Source: Prauserella_A sp040635515 (GTDB taxonomy: Bacteria; Actinomycetota; Actinomycetes; Mycobacteriales; Pseudonocardiaceae). Taken from it: DNA of 64,000 nt. Below, one piece after another: positions 1 through 7,841 of this stretch. Each line of letters starts with the position of its first letter. The first letter of the stretch is position 1. The notes under the pieces were generated by a model. That model made no database searches and was not told the DNA's origin. It was given only the letters and a program-made list of their open reading frames with translations. The translations under genes were made by a program, and so were the position numbers. The stretch is taken from the NCBI GenBank assembly GCA_040635515.1, contig JBEYHY010000001.1, forward strand, positions 186,001 to 250,000. The letters run 5' to 3'.

Positions 1-1670
1 TGCTCGACTCGGTGGAGGCGGCAAAGGAGGAGCTGGCGGCCGAGCCGTTCAAGCTCGAACTGGTCGACCTCAAGTCCGACACCTCCGGGGGCGAGGGTGA
101 CGCGCTGGACACTGTGGACACTTCCGAGGTGATGGAGGTCGGCGCGGGTGAGCTGACCATCTACGACAACCTCGACCCGCGCACCAAGGAGCGCGTGTGG
201 AGCGACCTGTGCAGGGGGCCGCACGTGCCCACCACCAAGTACATTCCCGCGTTCGCGCTGACCAGGGTCGCCGCGGCGTACTGGCGCGGTGACGACAAGA
301 ACCCGCAGTTGCAGCGGATCTACGGCACCGCGTGGGAATCGGCCGAGGCCCAGGACGCGTACCTGGAAATGCTGGCCGAGGCCGAGCGCCGCGACCACCG
401 CAAGCTCGGTGCGGAGCTGGACCTGTTCTCCTTCCCCGAGGAGCTCGGCTCCGGGTTGCCGGTGTTTCACCCCAAGGGCGGTGTCATCCGGAAGGAGCTC
501 GAGGACTACTCGCGCAAGCGGCACGAGGAAGCGGGTTACGAGTTCGTCAACACCCCGCACATCACCAAGGGGCAGCTCTTCGAGACCTCGGGGCACCTCG
601 ACTGGTACCGCGAGGGCATGTATCCGGCCATGCACCTCGACGCCGAGCACGCCGAGGACGGCACGCTGCGCAAACCCGGCCAGGACTACTTCCTCAAGCC
701 GATGAACTGCCCCATGCACAATCTGATCTTCCGGACGAGGGGACGTTCCTATCGGGAGCTTCCGCTGCGCCTGTTCGAGTTCGGAACCGTGTACCGGTAC
801 GAGAAGTCCGGTGTCGTGCACGGTCTCACGAGGGCGCGCGGGTTCACTCAGGACGACGCGCACATCTACTGCACGGTCGAGCAGATGCAGGACGAGATCC
901 GTTCGCTGCTGCGGTTCGTGCTGGATCTGTTGCGCGACTATGGTCTCGACGACTTCTACCTCGAACTGTCCACTCGCGACCCTGACAAGAGCATCGGCAG
1001 CGACGAGGACTGGGAACGCGCGACGAACGCGCTGCGGGAGGCAGCCGAGGCCAGTGGTCTGCACCTTGTGCTCGATCCCGGCGGTGCGGCGTTCTACGCG
1101 CCGAAGATCAGCGTGCAGGCCAAGGACGCGATCGGGCGGAGCTGGCAGATGTCGACCATTCAGGTCGACATGATGCTGCCTGATCGCTTCGGTCTGGAAT
1201 ACCAGGCGAACGACGGCTCACGGCAGCGGCCGGTGATGATCCACCGAGCCCTCTTCGGGTCGATCGAGCGCTTCTTCGGTGTGCTCACCGAGCACTACGC
1301 CGGGGCGTTCCCCGCCTGGCTCTCGCCGGTCCAGGTCGTCGGCATCCCCATCGCCGCTGAACACGCCGCTTATCTGCACGGGGTGGAGAAGGCGTTGCGG
1401 GCGAAGGGAATCAGGGTGGAGACCGACGCGGGCGACGACCGGATGCAGAAGAAGATCCGGACGCACACCACGCAGAAGGTGCCGTTCCTGTTGCTGGCGG
1501 GCGGCAAGGACGTCGAAGCGGGCGCGGTGTCGTTCCGGTTCAGGGACGGCAGCCAGATCAACAGCGTGCCGGTGCCCGTCGCCGTCGAAGCCATCGCGGA
1601 CTGGGTGGGACGTAGGGAGAACGCGTCGCCGACGGCGGAAGCTCTGGAGGCATTCGTTGGCGGGCACTGA
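1..1670 (+). CDS. thrS: Threonyl-tRNA synthetase, 5'-truncated by window edge
   Basis: Class II synthetase that charges tRNA-Thr in the cytoplasm. The frame is open from base 3, so the N-terminal TGS domain lies outside the window. About 555 of an expected 680-690 residues are seen. The second editing domain is present (CRGPH motif), followed by the catalytic core with the zinc-ligand segments NCPMHN, DDAHIYC and the His of MIHRALFGS (motif 3), then the anticodon-binding domain. The GTG at 12 is not a credible start because homology runs through it. It overlaps the HIT gene by 14 nt, the same order as M. tuberculosis Rv2614c-Rv2613c. Identification is near certain; only the N terminus is missing. 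Confidence 0.97.
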   Translation, partial: LDSVEAAKEELAAEPFKLELVDLKSDTSGGEGDALDTVDTSEVMEVGAGELTIYDNLDPRTKERVWSDLCRGPHVPTTKYIPAFALTRVAAAYWRGDDKNPQLQRIYGTAWESAEAQDAYLEMLAEAERRDHRKLGAELDLFSFPEELGSGLPVFHPKGGVIRKELEDYSRKRHEEAGYEFVNTPHITKGQLFETSGHLDWYREGMYPAMHLDAEHAEDGTLRKPGQDYFLKPMNCPMHNLIFRTRGRSYRELPLRLFEFGTVYRYEKSGVVHGLTRARGFTQDDAHIYCTVEQMQDEIRSLLRFVLDLLRDYGLDDFYLELSTRDPDKSIGSDEDWERATNALREAAEASGLHLVLDPGGAAFYAPKISVQAKDAIGRSWQMSTIQVDMMLPDRFGLEYQANDGSRQRPVMIHRALFGSIERFFGVLTEHYAGAFPAWLSPVQVVGIPIAAEHAAYLHGVEKALRAKGIRVETDAGDDRMQKKIRTHTTQKVPFLLLAGGKDVEAGAVSFRFRDGSQINSVPVPVAVEAIADWVGRRENASPTAEALEAFVGGH

Positions 1671-2211
1671 GCACGAGCCGCCCGAGTTCGTCGCGCAGGA
1701 CGGTGCCGGGGTTCCCGATCAGCTCCAGCGATTGTGGACCCCGCACCGGATGGCCTATATCAAGGGCGAGAACAAGGCCGAGGGCGACGAGCCCTCCGGC
1801 TGCCCTTTCTGCGGTCTCGTCGCGATGCCCGACGAGGACGCACTGATCCTCGCCAGGGGCGCGACCGTGTACGCGGTGCTCAACCTCTACCCCTACAACC
1901 CCGGCCACCTGATGGTGGTTCCGTACCGGCACGTCGCCGACTACCCGGAACTGACCGCGGAGGAGACCGTCGAGGTCGCGGAGTTCACGCAGCACGCGAT
2001 GACGGTGATCAGGAAGGTCTCCGGGGCCCATGGTTTCAACATCGGGATGAACCAGGGTGTGATCGCAGGAGCGGGCATCGCCGCCCACCTGCACCAGCAC
2101 GTGGTGCCGAGGTGGGGCGGCGACGCCAACTTCATGCCGGTGATCGGCCACACCAAGGTGCTGCCACAGCTTCTCGGTGAGACGAGGGAGCTGCTCGCCA
2201 GCGCGTGGTGA
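1657..2211 (+). CDS. HIT-family nucleotide hydrolase/phosphorylase (Rv2613c-like)
   Basis: 184-residue histidine-triad protein. The HIT signature HLHQH (H144, H146, H148) forms the nucleotide-phosphate active site, and a CPFC pair at residues 49-52 is typical of this subgroup. The M. tuberculosis orthologue by position, Rv2613c, is described as a diadenosine tetraphosphate phosphorylase; the same activity here is inference. The TTG start at 1657 is chosen because GGAGG lies 6 nt upstream and it gives the family's usual N terminus; it lies inside the 3' end of thrS, so translation is probably coupled. It opens the run leading into phosphatidylinositol mannoside synthesis, now interrupted by the YceI/MarR pair. 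Confidence 0.93.
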   Translation: MAGTEHEPPEFVAQDGAGVPDQLQRLWTPHRMAYIKGENKAEGDEPSGCPFCGLVAMPDEDALILARGATVYAVLNLYPYNPGHLMVVPYRHVADYPELTAEETVEVAEFTQHAMTVIRKVSGAHGFNIGMNQGVIAGAGIAAHLHQHVVPRWGGDANFMPVIGHTKVLPQLLGETRELLASAW

Positions 2212-2250
2212 CGAGGTCGGCGCCGCGGCTCGGCATCGTGATCAGGACCA

Positions 2251-2805
2251 TCAGGACTGCAGCACGGCCTCGATGTCGAGCTCGATCCTGATCTTGTCGG
2301 CCACGACGGCGGTCGGGAACGTGGTGCCGACCCCGAACTCGCTCCTGCTCACGTCGGTGCTCGCCGAGATGCCGAGTACCTTGCTGCCCTCGGTCATCCC
2401 GTCGCCGAAGCCGCCGAGCTCGGCCTTGAGGGTGACCTGCTTGGTGACACCGTGCAGGGTCAGCTCGCCGTCGATCTCGAAGTTCTCGCCGTCGCCCTGC
2501 GGGCGGATGGCCTTCGAGTGGAAGGTCAGCGTCGGCTGGTTCTCCACATCGAGGAACTCCGCGCTCTTGACGTGTCCGTCGCGCTGCTCGTTGTCGGTGT
2601 CGATGCTGGCGGCCTGAATGGTGGCCGTGACCGAGGAGTCCGTGACGGACTGGCCGGTGACGATCTCGCCTCCGAACTCGTTGAACCGGCCCCTGACCTT
2701 CGAGACGCCGAGGTGCCTGACGACGAACGTCACATCGGAGTGCACCGGATCGATAGTCCAGGTGCCCGCGATGTAACCGGGGATCTCGGTGGTGGCTGTG
2801 CTCAT
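2251..2805 (-). CDS. YceI-family lipid-binding protein
   Basis: 184-residue YceI-like protein, a lipocalin-type beta barrel that in characterised members binds long isoprenoid or amphiphilic molecules. The sequence opens with the family pattern GTWTIDPVHSDVTF and continues with the alternating short beta strands of the whole domain. No signal peptide is visible, so it is probably cytoplasmic, unlike the periplasmic E. coli protein. The ATG at 2805 has a strong GGAGG ribosome site. It is divergent from a MarR regulator, with two near-identical palindromes in the shared intergenic region, so repression by that MarR protein is likely. The ligand is unknown. Confidence 0.92.
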   Translation of the reverse strand: MSTATTEIPGYIAGTWTIDPVHSDVTFVVRHLGVSKVRGRFNEFGGEIVTGQSVTDSSVTATIQAASIDTDNEQRDGHVKSAEFLDVENQPTLTFHSKAIRPQGDGENFEIDGELTLHGVTKQVTLKAELGGFGDGMTEGSKVLGISASTDVSRSEFGVGTTFPTAVVADKIRIELDIEAVLQS

Positions 2806-2881
2806 GGGATTCCTCCGTTAAGTGAATTGTGTGCTGGGCTGGGGCTCTCGTGTCCGGCACGCACCTGATGGCGGCAGAAGA

Positions 2882-2927
2882 TTGAGCCCTCAAGTACGAG
2901 GGTAACCGAATATGATTGAGCGCTCAA
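2882..2927. promoter_or_regulatory. Twin palindromes, probable MarR operators
   Basis: TTGAGCCCTCAA (2882-2893, imperfect) and TTGAGCGCTCAA (2916-2927, perfect) are 34 bp apart centre to centre, between the divergent YceI and MarR genes. Size, symmetry and position fit MarR-family operators. The second palindrome covers the upstream ATG at 2912, which argues that the MarR protein really starts further in. Binding is inferred from sequence alone. Confidence 0.6.
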
Positions 2928-2947
2928 CTACGGGTAGGATGTCTCTC

Positions 2948-3454
2948 ATGTCCCAACCTCGATGGCTCAGTGACGAGGAGCAGCGCGTCTGGCGCGACTT
3001 CTCGGCGGCCGTCGGCATGCTCAGAGCACACCTGGAGAGTCAGCTTCAGCACGACGCCGGCATGCCGCACACCTACTACGAGGTGCTTGTCGTGCTGTCC
3101 GAGGCGCCGGGGAGGGTGCTGCGGATGAGTGATCTCGCCCTCGCCACCCGATCATCGCGCAGCAGGTTGTCGCACGCCATCGCACGAATGGAGGCGAACG
3201 GCTGGGTGCGGCGGGAGTCCTGTCCCACCGACAAACGCGGTGCGTTCGCGCACCTCACCGCGGAGGGAATGGCCGCGCTGGAAGCGGCGGCGCCGGGGCA
3301 CGTCGACGCCGTCAGGGCCAGCCTGTTCGACCCGTTGACGCCCGAACAGGTGAGTCAGCTCGGCGAGATCGTCGCCGCGGTGCGCGAAGGACTCAGTCCC
3401 CGGTGCGCCGCGGCGGAGGCCGAGGAACTCGAACGCTACGACGTGGCCGAATGA
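2948..3454 (+). CDS. MarR-family transcriptional regulator
   Basis: 168-residue winged-helix regulator. The central region holds the MarR fold: a helix-turn-helix around RMSDLALATRSSRSRLSHAI followed by the wing with the DKRGAFAHLT motif. The start at 2948 is preferred over the in-frame ATGs at 2912 and 2939: the first lies in a probable operator, the second leaves almost no room for a ribosome site, and TAGGA sits 8 nt before 2948. It is divergent from the YceI gene, so it most likely represses itself and that neighbour in response to a small ligand. The ligand cannot be predicted. Confidence 0.9.
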   Translation: MSQPRWLSDEEQRVWRDFSAAVGMLRAHLESQLQHDAGMPHTYYEVLVVLSEAPGRVLRMSDLALATRSSRSRLSHAIARMEANGWVRRESCPTDKRGAFAHLTAEGMAALEAAAPGHVDAVRASLFDPLTPEQVSQLGEIVAAVREGLSPRCAAAEAEELERYDVAE

Positions 3455-3643
3455 CTTTTCCGGCAACACAGAGTGAGAGCCGTTCGGCGCTCGGTGAGCG
3501 AAAGTGCCCGCCCGGCGGGCGGAGATCGCCGCGCGTGAAGATCACACCGGCGGGTTGAGGGCATCCGTGCAGGTTGACCTCGTGCGGCTCGATAGGGTTT
3601 CTCCGGCACACCCGACCACGCAGCAACCTGCCCCGTAGGAACG

Positions 3644-4252
3644 ATGCTCAACATCTTCGCGCGCGCTTCCATATCCCGCGTCACCGACCCGATCGGTGCC
3701 GCGCTGGTCAGGGCAGGGCTGACTCCGAACGCCATGACCCTGATCGGCACGGTCGGCGCCTTCGCCTGCGCGCTTGTCTTCTTCCCTCAGGGAATGCTGC
3801 TGTGGGGCACGTTCACCGTGTGGGGCTTCGTGATGCTCGACCTGCTCGACGGCGCGATGGCCCGCGCGAAGGGAAGTACGCCGTTCGGCGCGGTACTCGA
3901 CGCCACGTGTGACCGGCTCGTCGACGGGGCGCTCTTCGCGGCCATCGTGTGGTGGGCCTTCGTCGTCGAGGACAACCCCCGGATCGCGGCGGCCGCCCTG
4001 ATCTGTCTCGTGCTCGCGCAGGTGATCTCCTACGTCAAGGCCAGGGCGGAAGCATCGGGACTCGAAGCCGACGGCGGGCTCATCGAGCGCGCGGAGCGGT
4101 TGATCATCGCGCTCGTGGGTACCGGACTACAGGGGTTCGGGCTGCCCCACTCGGTCGAGGTGTCGCAGTGGCTGCTCGCCCTCCTCTCGGTGATCACCCT
4201 GCTGCAACGCGTTGTCGCCGTGACCAAGGCGGGAAGGGGAGCGCCCTCGTGA
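3644..4252 (+). CDS. pgsA: Phosphatidylinositol phosphate synthase (CDP-alcohol phosphotransferase)
   Basis: 202-residue integral membrane enzyme. In actinobacteria this family condenses CDP-diacylglycerol with inositol 1-phosphate, giving PI phosphate, the precursor of PI and its mannosides. The full CDP-alcohol phosphotransferase signature is present: D66, D69, G70, A73, R74, G82, D86, D90. Hydrophobic helices flank it at about 27-65 and 100-195. The ATG has AGGA 5 nt upstream. The stop overlaps the next start by 4 nt, so this is the first gene of a translationally coupled pgsA-patA-pimA operon matching Rv2612c-Rv2610c, which makes PI phosphate the likely product rather than PG phosphate. 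Confidence 0.95.
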   Translation: MLNIFARASISRVTDPIGAALVRAGLTPNAMTLIGTVGAFACALVFFPQGMLLWGTFTVWGFVMLDLLDGAMARAKGSTPFGAVLDATCDRLVDGALFAAIVWWAFVVEDNPRIAAAALICLVLAQVISYVKARAEASGLEADGGLIERAERLIIALVGTGLQGFGLPHSVEVSQWLLALLSVITLLQRVVAVTKAGRGAPS

Positions 4253-5163
4253 GTTCGTTCGCAGGCCGGCTCGCCGACTTCGGGTACGCCATGGGCTGGC
4301 GGGTCGTGCCGAAGCTGCCCTCGTCGCTGGCGGCCTCGCTGTTCGCCGTCGGCGCCGACCTCGCGGCCCGCAAGGACGGTCCCTCGGTGCGGCAGTTGCG
4401 GAAGAATCTCGCCAGGGTGGTGCCGCAGGCGGACGCGGGAGAACTCGTCGACCTCACGCGACGCGCCATGCGCTCCTACGCGAGGTACTGGCACGAGGCG
4501 TTCTGGCTACCGCGCAGCGACCACGACGCGGTGGCCGCGCGCGTCGACAACACCGGCCTGGAGTACCTGGAGGCCGCGCTCGAAGAGGGAAACGGCGCGG
4601 TCATCGCGTTGCCGCACACGGGAAACTGGGACGCCGCGGGGCTGTGGCTGGTCAAACAGTCCGGCAGTTTCGTCACGGTGGCCGAGAAACTCGAACCACC
4701 CTCGTTGTACAAACGGTTCGTCGAGTACCGCGAATCGCTCGGCTTCGAGGTCGTGCCCGCCGACGGCAGCGTGTCCTTCCGGACGTTGTTGCGGGCGCTG
4801 CGCGACAACAAGGTGATCTGCCTCGTCGGCGACAGGGACATGACCCGGTCCGGCCTTCCCGTCACCTTCTTCGGTGAGGAGACCCGTTTTCCGGCAGGAC
4901 CGGCGAGGCTCGCGGCGAGCACGGGTGCCGCGCTGCTTCCCGCGGGAACCTGGTTCACCGAGCAGGGCTGGAACGTGCGCATCCATCCCAGGATCAGGGT
5001 GAACGCCCGCGACGAGATCCATCCCGCGACCCAGGCGCTTGCCGACATCTTCGCGGCCGACATCGCTGCCCATCCGACCGATTGGCACATGCTGCAGAAG
5101 TTCTGGTCGGCCGACAGGGATGCCGCCGACGCCAACGCGGACTCCTCCGGCGGAGCGGGGTGA
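4249..5163 (+). CDS. patA: Phosphatidylinositol mannoside acyltransferase
   Basis: 304-residue membrane-associated acyltransferase of the LpxL/HtrB superfamily. By position and sequence it matches PatA, which acylates the mannose of PIM1/PIM2 on the inner face of the membrane. The catalytic HX4D motif is HTGNWD with H123 and D128. The GTG start overlaps the pgsA stop (GTGA), which sets the frame and implies coupled translation. It lies between pgsA and pimA, exactly as Rv2611c does. The C-terminal 20 residues are Asp/Ala-rich and probably disordered. Confidence 0.94.
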   Translation: MSSFAGRLADFGYAMGWRVVPKLPSSLAASLFAVGADLAARKDGPSVRQLRKNLARVVPQADAGELVDLTRRAMRSYARYWHEAFWLPRSDHDAVAARVDNTGLEYLEAALEEGNGAVIALPHTGNWDAAGLWLVKQSGSFVTVAEKLEPPSLYKRFVEYRESLGFEVVPADGSVSFRTLLRALRDNKVICLVGDRDMTRSGLPVTFFGEETRFPAGPARLAASTGAALLPAGTWFTEQGWNVRIHPRIRVNARDEIHPATQALADIFAADIAAHPTDWHMLQKFWSADRDAADANADSSGGAG

Positions 5164-5166
5164 GCG

Positions 5167-6309
5167 ATGAAGGTAGGCATCGTCTGCCCTTACTCGTTCG
5201 ACGTTCCCGGCGGCGTGCAGGGCCACGTCGTCGACCTCGCCAAGGCACTGCTCGCGCTGGGGCACACCGTGTCGGTGCTCGCGCCCGCCGACGACGAAGC
5301 GGACCTGCCCGGCTTCGTCCATCCGGCAGGGCGCGCGCTCGGCATCCCCTACAACGGCTCCGTCGCACGGCTGCAGTTCGGGCCGGTCTCCTACGCGAGG
5401 GTGCGCAGATGGTTGCGGGACAACGACTTCGACGTGCTGCACCTGCACGAGCCCGCGGCCCCGAGCCTGTCATTGCTGGCGCTGAAGGTGGCCGAAGGTC
5501 CGATCGTGGCCACTTTCCACACCTCGACTCCCCGGTCGAGGACGTTGTCGGCGTTTCAGCCCGTCCTGCGGCCGCTGCTGGAGAAGATCACGGCGCGGAT
5601 CGCGGTGTCGGCGCTGGCGAGGCGGGTGCAGGTCGAACACGCGGGCGGTGATGCCGTCGAGATCCCCAACGGCGTCGACGCCGAGTTCTTCGCCGAAGCC
5701 GCACCGCTTCCCGGGTACCCGAGGCAGGGCGGCACCGTCGGGTTCGTCGGCCGGTTCACCGAGCCACGCAAGGGAATGACCGTGTTGCTCGACGCGTTGC
5801 GCTCGCTCGCGCCCGGGCACCCTGGCCTGCGGTTGCTCGTCGTCGGCAGGGGAGAGCCGGATGTACTGCGCAAGCAGGCGGGTCCGGTGCTCGCGGAGCG
5901 CATCGACTTTCTCGGCCAGGCCGACGACGAGACCAAGGCCCGCGCGTTGCGCAGTGTCGACGTGTACTGCGCGCCCAACACCGGCGGCGAGAGCTTCGGC
6001 ATGATCCTCACCGAGGCGATGGCGGCCGGAACTCCGGTACTGGCAAGCGATCTCGATTCCTTCCGCAGAGTGCTCGACGACGGCAGCGCGGGCGTGCTCA
6101 CGCCGGTCGGTGACGGTGCCGCGCTGGCGGCGGCACTGCGGGAGCTGCTCGCCGATCCGGATCGCAGGGCCCTGCTGTCGGCCGCCGCGACCGAACGCGT
6201 CGCCATGTACGACTGGAAGACCGTCGTGACGCAGGTGCTGAGGGTCTACGAGACGGCGATAGCCGCCGATCCTCGCAAAGTCGGAACCGAACAGGACGCG
6301 CCCAGGTGA
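5167..6309 (+). CDS. pimA: GDP-mannose:phosphatidylinositol mannosyltransferase PimA
   Basis: 380-residue GT4 glycosyltransferase with two Rossmann-like domains. PimA transfers the first mannose from GDP-mannose to phosphatidylinositol on the cytoplasmic face of the membrane. The N-terminal domain has the family's VPGGVQGHV loop; the C-terminal domain carries the EX7E sugar-nucleotide motif (E275 and E283 in ESFGMILTE) and the GRFTEPRKG donor site. It starts 3 nt after patA and its 3' end overlaps the Nudix gene by 4 nt, so four genes form one unit. Homology and context agree on PimA rather than PimB. Confidence 0.94.
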   Translation: MKVGIVCPYSFDVPGGVQGHVVDLAKALLALGHTVSVLAPADDEADLPGFVHPAGRALGIPYNGSVARLQFGPVSYARVRRWLRDNDFDVLHLHEPAAPSLSLLALKVAEGPIVATFHTSTPRSRTLSAFQPVLRPLLEKITARIAVSALARRVQVEHAGGDAVEIPNGVDAEFFAEAAPLPGYPRQGGTVGFVGRFTEPRKGMTVLLDALRSLAPGHPGLRLLVVGRGEPDVLRKQAGPVLAERIDFLGQADDETKARALRSVDVYCAPNTGGESFGMILTEAMAAGTPVLASDLDSFRRVLDDGSAGVLTPVGDGAALAAALRELLADPDRRALLSAAATERVAMYDWKTVVTQVLRVYETAIAADPRKVGTEQDAPR

Positions 6310-7307
6310 ACACGCTTCTCGTGCTGCTGGCCTTACTCGCCGCGCTCGTCGTGGTGAGCGGGTTGTTCCTGGTGGCGACGGCCAACCGGCTCGACCGGCT
6401 GCACGTGCGTACCGACGCGGGCTGGGCCGCCCTCGACGCGGCGCTGGCGAGAAGGGCCGTCGTCGCCCGCGCCGTCGCGGCCGGCGCGCTCGGTGTCCTC
6501 GGTGGGGAGCGGGCCGAGGCACTGCGGGTGGCGGCCGAGGGCGCGGAGTCGGCGCCACGCCCCGAGCGGGAACTCGCGGAGAACGAGCTGACCCGGCTGC
6601 TCTCCGACGTCGACCGAAGCCTCCTCGCCGCGCCGCTGGCCGCGGAACTCAGCGATGCCGAGCACAGGGTCGTCATCGCCCGCAGGGTGCACAACGACGC
6701 GGTGCGCGACACGCTCGCGCTGCGGCGAAGGAGAAAGGTGCGGTACTTCCGGCTCGCCGGTACCGCGCGGCAACCGGAGTACTTCGAGATCGCGGAACCG
6801 GAGCTGGACGCGGGCTCGCCGCGGGCGACCCCGAGGGTTTCGGCCCGTGTCGTACTCGTCGACCCCGGCGGCAGGGTGCTGCTCTTTCACGGGCACGATC
6901 CGGCGGTGGGAGGCGACCGGTTCTGGTTCACCGTCGGCGGCGGCGTCGAGGACGGCGAGGAGCTGCGCTCGGCGGCGGTGAGGGAGCTCAAGGAGGAGAC
7001 CGGACTCGACACCACGGCCGAACGGCTCGTGGGTCCGGTGTGGCGGCGCAGGGTCGAGTTCGGGTTCGACGGCCACCGTTACGACGGCACCGAATGGTTC
7101 TTCCTCCTGAGGCTCGACACCGCGGGCATCGGCATCGACACCTCAGGGTTCACCGACATCGAGGTGGCCACGATCGCAACGCATCGCTGGTGGGGCGCCG
7201 ACGAGCTCGGCGGCACCGGCGAAACCGTCTATCCGGTACAGCTCGGCGAATTCCTGCCGCCGCTGCTCGAACACGGCTGGGACGGCAGGTTGCGTTCCAT
7301 CCGGTGA
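6306..7307 (+). CDS. Membrane-anchored Nudix hydrolase (Rv2609c-like)
   Basis: 333-residue two-part protein. Residues 5-25 form one transmembrane helix, followed by a helical segment resembling LemA proteins (to about 160), then a Nudix hydrolase domain. The Nudix box spans about residues 211-234 and has all key residues (GX5E, then REL..EE.G). Nudix enzymes cleave nucleoside diphosphate-linked compounds; the substrate here is unknown. The start overlaps the pimA stop by 4 nt. Position as the last gene of the PIM operon matches Rv2609c and suggests a job at the membrane, perhaps on a sugar-nucleotide or lipid diphosphate, but that is inference. Confidence 0.88.
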   Translation: MNTLLVLLALLAALVVVSGLFLVATANRLDRLHVRTDAGWAALDAALARRAVVARAVAAGALGVLGGERAEALRVAAEGAESAPRPERELAENELTRLLSDVDRSLLAAPLAAELSDAEHRVVIARRVHNDAVRDTLALRRRRKVRYFRLAGTARQPEYFEIAEPELDAGSPRATPRVSARVVLVDPGGRVLLFHGHDPAVGGDRFWFTVGGGVEDGEELRSAAVRELKEETGLDTTAERLVGPVWRRRVEFGFDGHRYDGTEWFFLLRLDTAGIGIDTSGFTDIEVATIATHRWWGADELGGTGETVYPVQLGEFLPPLLEHGWDGRLRSIR

Positions 7308-7337
7308 AGCGGCCCCGCGCGGTGGCAGACTGTCGGC

Positions 7338-7841
7338 ATGGCGGCGGACGCGACTGAACAAGACAACGCGGCATGCGATGTCGCGCACGGCATCGTGAGC
7401 GAGGAGCGGGCGCGGCGAACGCTCGTCGCCGTCTTCGCCACCCCGGTGGCCCGGTTCCTGCTCGCCTACGGCGCCGACCTGGGCTACCACCCCGTGCTCG
7501 TCGATCCCTCCGGTACCGAATCCGCCGTGCGGGAGATGCCGGAACTGGACGCCACCACCGACGTCGTGGTCACCGATCACCACAGGGCCGAACTCGGCGA
7601 GGTCCTGCGTGACGCGCTGGCCTGGCCCGCGCGCTGGATCGGCGTGCTCGGCAACCCCCGCCACGTCGGCCCGCACGTCGCCGCGCTGACGGCGCTCGGC
7701 GTCGCCGAGGCGGACATCGCGAGAGTGCATCGTCCGGTGGGACTGAACATCGGCTCGCGCGCGCCTGCCGAGATCGCCGTGGCGACGCTGGCCGGGCTCA
7801 TCGCCGAGCGCAACGGCAGGCCGGGCGGATTCGAGTTCTAG
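7338..7841 (+). CDS. XdhC/CoxF Rossmann-domain protein
   Basis: 167-residue protein matching the C-terminal NAD-binding-like domain of XdhC, the chaperone that inserts sulfurated molybdenum cofactor into xanthine dehydrogenase-type enzymes. The family's C-terminal signature is clear: RVHRPVGLNIGSRAPAEIA. The usual N-terminal XdhC/CoxI domain with its conserved Cys is absent, so this is a short, single-domain member. No molybdoenzyme genes are nearby, so its client is unknown. The stop codon overlaps that of the convergent EF-G2 gene in the shared sequence CTAG. Confidence 0.82.
   Translation: MAADATEQDNAACDVAHGIVSEERARRTLVAVFATPVARFLLAYGADLGYHPVLVDPSGTESAVREMPELDATTDVVVTDHHRAELGEVLRDALAWPARWIGVLGNPRHVGPHVAALTALGVAEADIARVHRPVGLNIGSRAPAEIAVATLAGLIAERNGRPGGFEF

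Noticed and set aside
2912..2947. Earlier ATG start for the MarR gene at 2912
   Set aside because: It lies in a 12-bp palindrome that looks like the operator and has no ribosome site; the ATG at 2948 has one.
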